Assembly (NCBI RefSeq): GCF_934190775.1
Contig: NZ_CAKPTG010000001.1
Span: forward strand, 1 to 64,000
Direction of reading: 5' to 3'
Length of the DNA: 64,000 nucleotides
Source of the DNA: an uncultured Phascolarctobacterium sp.
GTDB lineage: Bacteria; Bacillota; Negativicutes; Acidaminococcales; Acidaminococcaceae
Each line of letters starts with the position of its first letter. Positions within the stretch are counted from its first letter, which is position 1. A model generated the notes under the pieces. It was not told where the DNA came from. It saw nothing but the letters and a program-made list of their open reading frames with translations, and searched no databases. Shown here piece after piece: positions 16,706-23,961 of this stretch. The translations under genes were made by a program, and so were the position numbers.

Positions 16706-18628
16706 TTAATCGATGATATTTTGCTTGTAATCGTGATACAAAGTCTTGAGCTCTTCCATAGTTGCTCCCATCTCAACCTTGAGCTTGGAAACAGTATCGT
16801 AGTCGCCTTCGGCAACAGCTCTGCGGATAGCAGTGAAGATGCTCTTCTCTTCGAAGGAATCCTTGGCCAGCTTAGCACGCAGGTTCTGGATTTTACGCCA
16901 CATTGCCAGGTCGCAGTCGGTGCAGGTTTCCTGATTGTGCAAGCGTTTCATATCGATAACAGCCTGATAGTTTTCCGGAATCAGACGAGTCAAAAGCTCG
17001 GTTTTCCAGCGAATCAGCGCACCCTGCATGAAGGAGTCGATATATTCCTTCTTCAGGATATTGCCTTGGGTGAGCACGGCAACCTTTTCCGGATATTTTT
17101 CGAAGGCGCAGAGATTTTCCCAAACGGTAGCAGGCGGTTCACCGAACAGCTTGCTGCGTTCTTCCGCAGTGAAATCTTCAAACACATCTTCCTCAGTACG
17201 ATATTGACGGTCGGTATCCAGATAGAAACCCTCTTCGCCGGCCTTCTTGGAAATTTCTTTTTCCAGAGCCTTCAGGTCCTTGCCAGATTCTACGCAAGCC
17301 TTGATGCCGTCGAGGCAGGACAGGTAGAAGGCAGCAATGGCGATGTAGGTATTGGTGTACGGGTTCGGAGAACGCATTTCGATACGGGTAGCCTTATCGT
17401 TGTCCAGATCACGGATCAGGCCTGCAAGAATGGTTCTGTTACGGGACGGGTTATCCGGGCTCAGACCGAGGCTGGTAACGATGCAGACAGGAGCCTCGAA
17501 GCCGGGTTTCAGACGGTTCAGAGAGTCAATGGTGCAGGAGATAAACGGATTGGTTACCTCGTAGTTTTTCAAAAGGCCCATGAGAGCGCCGTAGCCGACA
17601 GCGGACAGGAAGTCCTCATGCATATCCTTAGGCGAGAACAGGTTAACAATCTTGCCGTTTTTCATTTTTGCGGCAATGCCTACATGTGTATGTTCACCGC
17701 TGCCTGCAACACCGGGAATCGGTTTAGCCTGGAAGGAAACCTCCAAGCCGTTCATGCGGAAAACTTCTTTAACGATGATACGTGCCAAAAGCTCGTTATC
17801 AGCAGTCTGAACGCCGCTGCTGAACTTCCAGTCAACCTCCAGCTGCTCCATAACGTGAGTCATATGACCTGCACCGTCAATCTGGCCTTTAACGCCGCCG
17901 CATTCCTTGTGGCCCATTTCCGGCTCCAGACCGTACAGCTCCAGAGTCTGGATAGTCTGCTCCAATGCAGTACGCACGTTGCCGCGGGTACGCTGCCAGT
18001 ATTGCTCCTGCATTACCTGAGAGGAGCTCAGAGCCTCCAGCGGTGCGTCCTCACGCGGAGTTTTTACCCAAAATTCCAGCTCGGTAGCACTGGTGAAGAG
18101 CAGCTTTTCAATCTCAGCAGGATTTACATGCTCCAGGCCGGCAATTACCGGATGCTTAGCAAACAAATCCATAATCTCTTTTTCTACATAAGCCAGAGTA
18201 TCATTCAAAATAGAACGGGAATCAACATGATTGCCGTTGTGAATCAGATAGCAGGGAATGCGCAGAGTACCGATCATACGACCGCTTTCTGCGTCAAAAT
18301 GCTCATAGTTATAATCAACAAACCAGTTAACGGTTTTATCAACCTTCATATCAACGCGGGCATCGTTCAGAGTAGCGATACCGGTCAGCACAACGGAGGA
18401 GCCGTCAGTCTGTGCTGCGCTGCCTGCCAAAAAGCCATCGATATCCTCAAGGAAAATCTTCATCGGGATTTTTTCGTCGGTATCATTACCGGCAAAATCC
18501 ACACCCATCAGAGATACGAACTGAATCTCCGGATGCAGAGTCAGAAGCTCACGCAGAGTGCTTTCGTTTTGTTCTTCTGGTTTAATTACGTACAGTAAAT
18601 CTTTGTTGTTCATGATCAGTGCAGCCAT
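16706..18628 (-). CDS. glnA: Glutamine synthetase, long form
   Basis: Protein of 640 aa that should make glutamine from glutamate, ammonia and ATP. The catalytic core resembles type I GS: the metal/glutamate motif around GSGEHTHVG (about 310) corresponds to the GSGMHxHQS loop, and MRSPNPYTNTYIAIAAF (about 415) to the conserved RxPxxxxNPYLA region. It is much longer than the usual 440-470 aa: a C-terminal extension of about 200 residues (from about 435) rich in charged helices has no match I recognise. Similar long GS proteins occur in Clostridia and Negativicutes. Start ATG 18628 has GGAGG seven bases upstream. The gene is single, with a structured leader that may attenuate transcription. Confidence 0.88.
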   Translation of the reverse strand: MAALIMNNKDLLYVIKPEEQNESTLRELLTLHPEIQFVSLMGVDFAGNDTDEKIPMKIFLEDIDGFLAGSAAQTDGSSVVLTGIATLNDARVDMKVDKTVNWFVDYNYEHFDAESGRMIGTLRIPCYLIHNGNHVDSRSILNDTLAYVEKEIMDLFAKHPVIAGLEHVNPAEIEKLLFTSATELEFWVKTPREDAPLEALSSSQVMQEQYWQRTRGNVRTALEQTIQTLELYGLEPEMGHKECGGVKGQIDGAGHMTHVMEQLEVDWKFSSGVQTADNELLARIIVKEVFRMNGLEVSFQAKPIPGVAGSGEHTHVGIAAKMKNGKIVNLFSPKDMHEDFLSAVGYGALMGLLKNYEVTNPFISCTIDSLNRLKPGFEAPVCIVTSLGLSPDNPSRNRTILAGLIRDLDNDKATRIEMRSPNPYTNTYIAIAAFYLSCLDGIKACVESGKDLKALEKEISKKAGEEGFYLDTDRQYRTEEDVFEDFTAEERSKLFGEPPATVWENLCAFEKYPEKVAVLTQGNILKKEYIDSFMQGALIRWKTELLTRLIPENYQAVIDMKRLHNQETCTDCDLAMWRKIQNLRAKLAKDSFEEKSIFTAIRRAVAEGDYDTVSKLKVEMGATMEELKTLYHDYKQNIID

Positions 18629-18712
18629 AAGGCTGCCTCCTTTCTCAATACTCCCTAATTATCATGCTGCAGAAAAATGCTCCCTACATATTTTCCGCAA
18701 GATAAACGAAAA

Positions 18713-18771
18713 AGGACCTTTTTAAGCATGGACATACTACTTCCTTACTCAAAAAAGTCCTCGTTGACTGT
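18713..18771 (-). promoter_or_regulatory. Attenuator-like hairpin in the glutamine synthetase leader
   Basis: Within the predicted 143-nt leader, AGGACTTTTTT (18751-18761) pairs with AAAAAGGTCCT (18713-18723, one mismatch), and the second arm runs directly into TTTTTC. The hairpin plus T-run resembles an intrinsic terminator placed before the gene, suggesting regulated readthrough. No matching known riboswitch was recognised. Confidence 0.5.
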
Positions 18772-18777
18772 TCTATT

Positions 18778-18807
18778 ATTATAGCAGATATTAAGTGCTT
18801 TTGTCCA
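18778..18807 (-). promoter_or_regulatory. Glutamine synthetase promoter
   Basis: TGC-extended TATAAT (18778-18783) on the minus strand, with TGGACA as the -35 at 18-bp spacing. Predicted start near 18771. Confidence 0.6.
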
Positions 18808-18831
18808 GCTTTAATTTCTGAGGATAAGATA

Positions 18832-19902
18832 TCATGCAAGCAGGCGGACAAGTATTTCCTCCAGCTTTTCGTAGCCGCGTCCGCCCTGACGCAGCTTGAT
18901 ATTCATATCCGATAGTCCCAGCAATGCTTCCGTCAGACGCTTTTCGTCAAAGCGCCTGCTGTCGCGCTCCAAAAATCTGTAGGCATAGGGGCTGCGCATC
19001 CCCAGCTCATCCATAATGCCCTTCTGGTCGTAGCCTCTGCGCTTCAGCTCCAGATAGCGCAGCACCTGACGTAGCTTAAAGGCTACGGTTGCGCTGAGCG
19101 GCAGGATATAGGTTCCGTGCTTGCGTTCGCTCGCCAGCAGCTCCAGACACTGCTTCAGCTTGCCTGCCATAATATAATTGGTCAGCGCAAAAGATGATGC
19201 GTTGGGCAGCAGCGCGAACACATTCAGCACATCATCTTCCGTCCATTCCCTGCGTCCTGCGGCATAAATTGCCAGCTTGCCGATTTCCTGCTGCAGCAAA
19301 TCCAAGGGAATCTCTTCCTTCACCGGCTCAATATATTCGCTGATGGCAGCCAGCGCATCTCTGGTAAAATGCGCGCCGTATGCTGCTGCCTGCGCATACA
19401 GCCAGTCATCAAGCTCTCTTTCCTTAATACGCTCACACGGACAAATCAGCGCACTTGCTTTGAGCTGCTTATAAAGCTTGGTCCGCTTATCCATTTTTTT
19501 ACTGCTGATGACCAGCAGGCAATAATCCGGTACATCGCTGACTATCGCCGCCAGCTGCTCCATTTTCTTGGAATCGGTATCATCCTGCGCATCTGCAGCG
19601 CTGTTTGCTTTGGCAGGCTTTGCTGCCCACAGCTTTTCGTCCTTCAGAAAAATCAGCGATTTGCCGCAGAAGAAGGGATAGCTGTTGACGGCCGCCTGCA
19701 GGCCGGACAAATTGGTGTCCTTGTCAAAAACCGTTATTTCGCGGTCAGCCTCCGGCGTATCGCCAAAAACATATTTCGGCAGCGCGGCAATAATGCTGTT
19801 GCGGTAGTAATCCTCCTCGCCGCACAAAAGCAGTACCTGCGCCTGAGGCAGCGGCTTATGCTGTTGTAATAGTGAAATCAGGTTTTCCGGTTTAATATCC
19901 AT
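18832..19902 (-). CDS. holA: DNA polymerase III subunit delta
   Basis: Protein of 356 aa, the clamp-loader wrench subunit that opens the beta clamp. It has the AAA+-like fold of HolA: N-terminal LLLCGEEDYYRNSII (about 24-38), the YPFFCGKSLIFLKD block (about 74-87), and a C-terminal helical collar ending in the GLSDMNIKLRQG motif (about 331-342). As usual for delta, a functional Walker A is absent. A low-complexity Ala/Asp insert sits near residues 97-112. It lies after comEA/comEC and the small HTH gene on the same strand, the common comEC-holA order of Firmicutes. Confidence 0.93.
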   Translation of the reverse strand: MDIKPENLISLLQQHKPLPQAQVLLLCGEEDYYRNSIIAALPKYVFGDTPEADREITVFDKDTNLSGLQAAVNSYPFFCGKSLIFLKDEKLWAAKPAKANSAADAQDDTDSKKMEQLAAIVSDVPDYCLLVISSKKMDKRTKLYKQLKASALICPCERIKERELDDWLYAQAAAYGAHFTRDALAAISEYIEPVKEEIPLDLLQQEIGKLAIYAAGRREWTEDDVLNVFALLPNASSFALTNYIMAGKLKQCLELLASERKHGTYILPLSATVAFKLRQVLRYLELKRRGYDQKGIMDELGMRSPYAYRFLERDSRRFDEKRLTEALLGLSDMNIKLRQGGRGYEKLEEILVRLLA

Positions 19903-19917
19903 CTGTATTCCCTCTTA

Positions 19918-20202
19918 TTATTTTTCTAACGGTACAATAGCTAAAGTCTTGCCCAAAGGTGCAAGTATTTTTAAAATTGTACTGATTTTAGGAATAGAGG
20001 TACCGTTTTCCATTCTGGCAATTACAGGCTGCTTTACTCCGCTCAAAAGCTCTAATTGCTTTTGGGTTATTCCCTTATCCTGACGTGCCTTGATCAGTTC
20101 CCCGATTAAAGCAACTCGCAAATCACTTGCGGAAATTTCTTCCGGTGTAAAAATATTCTTTCTGACATCCTGCCATTCATAGCCCACTGCACTATTTTTC
20201 AC
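19918..20202 (-). CDS. XRE-family HTH protein (HigA-like antitoxin type), solitary
   Basis: Protein of 94 aa with a C-terminal helix-turn-helix (about 42-85): ARQDKGITQKQLELLSGVKQ then IARMENGTSIPKISTILK. The length, and an N-terminal arm before the HTH, resemble antitoxins of the HigBA/RelE type. No toxin gene lies on either side (holA downstream, comEC upstream), so it is an orphan regulator or antitoxin. Start set at the second GTG (20202), eight bases after AAGGAG; the upstream GTG (20211) abuts the Shine-Dalgarno. It has its own promoter with an embedded palindrome, indicating autoregulation. It interrupts the usual comEC-holA pair. Confidence 0.8.
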   Translation of the reverse strand: MKNSAVGYEWQDVRKNIFTPEEISASDLRVALIGELIKARQDKGITQKQLELLSGVKQPVIARMENGTSIPKISTILKILAPLGKTLAIVPLEK

Positions 20203-20231
20203 TTTCCTCACTCCTTAATTTCTCTCCTTTA

Positions 20232-20260
20232 ATTATAACTTATAAGTTATATTTTGACAA
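20232..20260 (-). promoter_or_regulatory. Promoter and palindromic operator of the HTH gene
   Basis: TTGTCA (20255-20260), 17 bp, TATAAT (20232-20237). A perfect 16-bp palindrome ATAACTTATAAGTTAT (20235-20250) fills the spacer and overlaps the -10, an ideal place for autorepression by the HTH protein. Confidence 0.75.
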
Positions 20261-20265
20261 CAGCT

Positions 20266-22413
20266 TCACTGTAAATCAGCGTAGCCATAGCATTTTATTC
20301 CCTCTGCGTCAAAAACAACTTTAATACACCCCAATTCATCTGTTCTGACAACATTGCTGCCTATTGCCTGCAAACGCTCCAGTGTTTCCTGATGCGGATG
20401 GCCGTAGCGGTTGCCGCGTCCGCAAGAAATCACCGTCAGCCGTGGGCGCACCTGCTCCAGAAAACCAATACTGCTGCTGTAATGCGAACCGTGATGTCCT
20501 GCCTTCAGCACAGTGTACTGCTGCAGCTGCAGCCCTCGCTCGCGTTCCTCCCCCATGTCGCCTGTAAACAGCACGCTGCCCTGCGCACTCTGCAACGCTG
20601 CCAGCGTGCTGGCTTCATTTCCCGGCACAGCCTGCTGCGGTACATCTGTCAAAACAAGCTCTGCATTATCATCCAACGCATAGCGTTCACCGCTCTGCAC
20701 TACATGCGCCTGCGTCCTGCCGGCCTGCGCCAAAATTTTCTGCCGTACCCTTTTGCTTTCCTCCGTCAGTGCTTCGTTAGGCAGAAGCAGCTTTTTCACC
20801 CGCAGCTGCCGCAGCAAATCCGCCGCAGCGCCCACATGGTCAAAATCATAATGGCTCAAAAGCAGGATATCCGCCTCACGCTTGCCCAGATAGCGCAGAA
20901 ATGGTGTTATCACGCGCGTTGCTGTCGATATATTTTTCAAGCCGCCGGTATCAATAATTGCCACATGCTGCGAGGGCGTAACGATAACAGCGCAATCACC
21001 CTGCCCCACATCCAGAAAATAGCAGGCCAGCGGCAGCGTGCGATACTGCTGATAGGCAAGCGTCCCGACAAGCAGCAAGGCATGCAAAAGCAGGATGCAG
21101 CGCCGCTCCCTGTTGCTCCAAAATTGCAGCCAGGAAAAATCAGCCCATACAAATAACGCTGCATAATAAAGCACAAAGCAATAAGCAGGCAGCTTACCGA
21201 TAACCACAGTGCTGTACGGCAGAGCGGCAAAAAAGCGTGCCTGCGTCAGCACCTGCGCCGTCAGCCAGGCAGCAAGCTGCAACAGATAATCGCCGCAGGC
21301 AGGCACCAGTGCGCCCACGAGTGCCAACTGCGCCGCGATTTCCAACACTGGCACCAGCACGATATTGCTTACAAGAGCAATCAGCGAAATTTGGTGAAAA
21401 TAGTAAACATCCAAAGGCAACACAGCTATTTGTGCTGCCAGTGAAACCGCTGCCGCTTCCCCTATCGGCGCAGGCAAGGCCTGCGGCAGTAACCTTTGGC
21501 ATGCAGGCAGTAGCCACAAAAGACCGGCCGCCGCCCCGAACGATAGCTGAAAACCGATATCGGCCAGCCATAACGGCTGCAGGCACAACAACAGCGCCGC
21601 CACCAGGCACAGCAAGCGTCCGCGCTCCGCACCGCTGCCGCCAAGCAGCAGGACGCTGCTCATAGCCAGCGCCCGCAGCACCGGCGGACGCAAGCCGCAA
21701 AGCAACGCATAGGCAATCAGCAAAGTGATAACCATAACCTTACGCCAGGGCAGCGGTACCCACTGCAACAAAGCAAGCAACAGGCCTGTGAGCAGCACAA
21801 TATGTGTACCGGAAACTGAAAGAAGATGTGCCAGACCATTATCCGTAAACAGCTCACGTGTTTCTTCATCCAGCCTGCTGCTGCCGCCAAGCACCATACC
21901 GCTCAGCAGCGCCCCATATTCACCACCGGCAGCTGCTTCCATGCGCTCGCTCAGCTTTTTATTCCACAAGGCAAAGCGCTGCCACCACCAAACCTGCGGC
22001 TCTGTCTTTAGCAGCTGCGCCTTGCTCAAACGTCCGCCCAGCTCCTGCACCCTGTTATAGCTGGCAGCATCAAAGCCGCCGGGGTTACGCAGGCTGTCCA
22101 GTTGCTCCAACGTCCCCTTAAGCACCACACAGCCTGCCTGCGGCAGCTCGCCCTTCACGCTCACGCGCAAACGTCCGCTGTAAGCAAGCTCCGTATCGCT
22201 ATACACCTTTTGACAACGCAGAATTGCACTACTAAAGCCATCCTGCCGGCGCACGCTCAAAGGTTCCACCGCGCCCTGCACAACCAGCTGCCGCCCGAAG
22301 CAGGCAGCAAGCTGCTGCTCAGCGGACGGTGGCATGTTTAGCAGGCGAAAGGATAATATACAAAGTAGTATGAGCGGTAAAAATAAGCGTAAATAACGTA
22401 TTTTCTGCTGCAC
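20266..22413 (-). CDS. comEC: DNA uptake channel protein ComEC/Rec2
   Basis: Integral membrane protein of 715 aa that carries single-stranded DNA across the cytoplasmic membrane in natural transformation. An N-terminal OB-like DUF4131 region (about 25-150) is followed by the multi-spanning Competence domain (about 175-450, with LLSVSGTHIVLLTGLLLALL) and a C-terminal metallo-beta-lactamase domain (about 460-700) with the HYDFDHVGAA metal motif, the GDMG motif and GHHGSHYSSS. Start GTG 22413 shares one base with the comEA stop (TAGTG), showing translational coupling. Length is normal and all three domains look intact. Confidence 0.94.
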   Translation of the reverse strand: MQQKIRYLRLFLPLILLCILSFRLLNMPPSAEQQLAACFGRQLVVQGAVEPLSVRRQDGFSSAILRCQKVYSDTELAYSGRLRVSVKGELPQAGCVVLKGTLEQLDSLRNPGGFDAASYNRVQELGGRLSKAQLLKTEPQVWWWQRFALWNKKLSERMEAAAGGEYGALLSGMVLGGSSRLDEETRELFTDNGLAHLLSVSGTHIVLLTGLLLALLQWVPLPWRKVMVITLLIAYALLCGLRPPVLRALAMSSVLLLGGSGAERGRLLCLVAALLLCLQPLWLADIGFQLSFGAAAGLLWLLPACQRLLPQALPAPIGEAAAVSLAAQIAVLPLDVYYFHQISLIALVSNIVLVPVLEIAAQLALVGALVPACGDYLLQLAAWLTAQVLTQARFFAALPYSTVVIGKLPAYCFVLYYAALFVWADFSWLQFWSNRERRCILLLHALLLVGTLAYQQYRTLPLACYFLDVGQGDCAVIVTPSQHVAIIDTGGLKNISTATRVITPFLRYLGKREADILLLSHYDFDHVGAAADLLRQLRVKKLLLPNEALTEESKRVRQKILAQAGRTQAHVVQSGERYALDDNAELVLTDVPQQAVPGNEASTLAALQSAQGSVLFTGDMGEERERGLQLQQYTVLKAGHHGSHYSSSIGFLEQVRPRLTVISCGRGNRYGHPHQETLERLQAIGSNVVRTDELGCIKVVFDAEGIKCYGYADLQ

Positions 22414-23069
22414 TAGTCTACCTCCACATAATCACGCAGCTTTGCCAGCTTAGCTTTACCGATTCCCGGCACGCGCAGCAAATCATCTGCACTGGTAAAG
22501 CGCCCGTTTTTTCTTGTTTCCACAATGCGTTGCGCCAGCGCCGGGCCAATGCCCGGCAGCTGCTGCAGCTCACTGGCGCTCGCGCTATTAATGCGCACGC
22601 TCTGCACTGCAGAGTTATTTTTTTCTGCGCCTGCTTTAGTACTGCCTGACTTTCCTAACGCACTCTCACCTAAATCGGACTTTACCTGAGCCTTTTTCCT
22701 CTGCGTTCTGCTTGTCCGTGCAGCCTTCTGCACCGGTACTCTTATCTGCATGCCATCGCGCACCTTACGCACCAGGTTGACACGTTCGCTGTCGGCATTT
22801 TCCGTCAGGCCTCCGGCAGCAGCAATAGCTTCTTCCACTCTGCAGCTGGCAGGCACATCGTAAATTCCCGGCTCCAGCACGGCGCCGCTCACCTGCACGC
22901 GTACTATTTTTGCCTGCGCTGCTTTTGATGTGACAGCACTTTGCGCGCTCTGCAGGATGCTGTCGCCAGGCAACGCTTTTGCTTTGTCATTAGTGCTTAT
23001 AAGGCTGGTGATGATGCAGCCTGTGAGGAGAACGGCGATGAAAATCAGTTTTTTTACTTTTGCTTGCAT
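22413..23069 (-). CDS. comEA: Competence DNA receptor ComEA
   Basis: Protein of 218 aa: an N-terminal membrane anchor (about 8-25), a SLBB-like domain (about 58-120, with VQVSGAVLEPGIYDVP), a basic Lys/Arg linker, and a C-terminal helix-hairpin-helix DNA-binding domain (about 155-218) with INSASASELQQLPGIGPALA and a second hairpin VPGIGKAKLAKL. It binds incoming double-stranded DNA outside the membrane and passes it to ComEC. First gene of comEA-comEC. ATG 23069 has AAGGAGG upstream; a TAAAAT -10 is visible about 30 bp further up. Confidence 0.94.
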   Translation of the reverse strand: MQAKVKKLIFIAVLLTGCIITSLISTNDKAKALPGDSILQSAQSAVTSKAAQAKIVRVQVSGAVLEPGIYDVPASCRVEEAIAAAGGLTENADSERVNLVRKVRDGMQIRVPVQKAARTSRTQRKKAQVKSDLGESALGKSGSTKAGAEKNNSAVQSVRINSASASELQQLPGIGPALAQRIVETRKNGRFTSADDLLRVPGIGKAKLAKLRDYVEVD

Positions 23070-23132
23070 GGGGATACCTCCTTAGGGTGTTGGGAAAAAA
23101 TATTTTAGAACAAAAATAGAGCCTATCTTAAA

Positions 23133-23591
23133 GAGCCTCTCATATGACGTGCATCGGCAGACCGAGCCTCTCCTCGGGGAGAGGTGCCGAGCTTGTCGAG
23201 GCGGAGAGGGGTTTTTCTGTGCAACTTTTTTCTGAACTCTATCCCCTCTCAGTCACCCTTGCGGGTGACAGCTCCCCCCTAGGGGAGCCTCTTTAACATA
23301 CAACAGCAGACTGAGCCTCTCCTCGGGGAGAGGTGCCGAGCTTGTCGAGGCGGAGAGGGTTTTTTTGTGCAACTTTTTTCTGAACTCTATCCCCTCTCAG
23401 TCACCCTTACGGGTGACAGCTCCCCCCTAGGGGAGCCTCTCATATGACGTACAACAGTAGACTGAGCCTCTCCTCGGGGAGAGGTGCCGAGCTTGTCGAG
23501 GCGGAGAGGGGTTCTATTGTTTGAACTCTTTCTGAACGCTATCCCCTCTCAGTCACCCTTGCGGGTGACAGCTCCCCCCTAGGGGAGCCTC
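23133..23591. repeat. Three tandem 150-bp palindromic repeat units
   Basis: Cores at 23164-23291, 23313-23439 and 23464-23591 are nearly identical and recur every 149-151 bp. Each starts GAGCCTCTCCTCGGGGAGAG and ends AGGGGAGCCTC. Each contains nested hairpins: CCTCTCC/GGGGAGAGG, GTCACCC/GGGTGAC, CTCCCC/GGGGAG, and a long-range GGAGAGGGG/CCCCTCTC pairing. The unit is noncoding. A single, reversed copy occurs at 48955-49094 and a degenerate half near 55418, so this is a dispersed intergenic (REP/MITE-like) family, not a CRISPR. Confidence 0.85.
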
Positions 23592-23961
23592 CTTTAAATT
23601 AATCGCTGAATAAACATCACAAAAAAACAAAAAGAGCCCCCAAGAATAACAATTACGTTATTCTCAGAGACTCTGAAAATGTAAGCGTTATTTAGTACTA
23701 CTAAATAATGTCATTGCTGACATGCACTGCTTATTTTTTTGTCCGCGCTACAGTCTGCGGGAACTGCCTGCTGCAGGACAGCTGTAACTGCGGTGGTCGC
23801 AGTTAGTTATTAGTGGTTAGTGGCCAGTAATACTAAAACTCGCGACAAATTTTATTTTTACTTTTATTTTTCCCCTCTTCTTGCTCCCTGTTCGGTCGCA
23901 ACGGGGATTCGTTCCACCTTTTCGATTTCTAACTTCGCTTACGCTCGTTACAAATCGGGTG
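23592..23961. other. Gene-free stretch downstream of leuS
   Basis: Apart from the leuS terminator (23621-23674) I see no gene. A perfect palindrome ATTTAGTA-C-TACTAAAT lies about 23691-23707, and GCTGCAGG/CCTGCTGCAGG-type short inverted repeats lie near 23770. No function can be assigned. Confidence 0.4.
23621..23674 (-). terminator. Strong terminator downstream of leuS
   Basis: On the minus strand GAGAATAAC pairs with GTTATTCTTG inside outer AGAG/CTCT pairs, then TTTTTGTTTTTTTG. It lies about 290 nt beyond the leuS stop codon. Confidence 0.7.

Noticed and set aside
23133..23591. CRISPR array
   Set aside because: The repeat unit is about 150 bp, nearly the whole period, with no short repeat/unique spacer pattern and no cas genes nearby.
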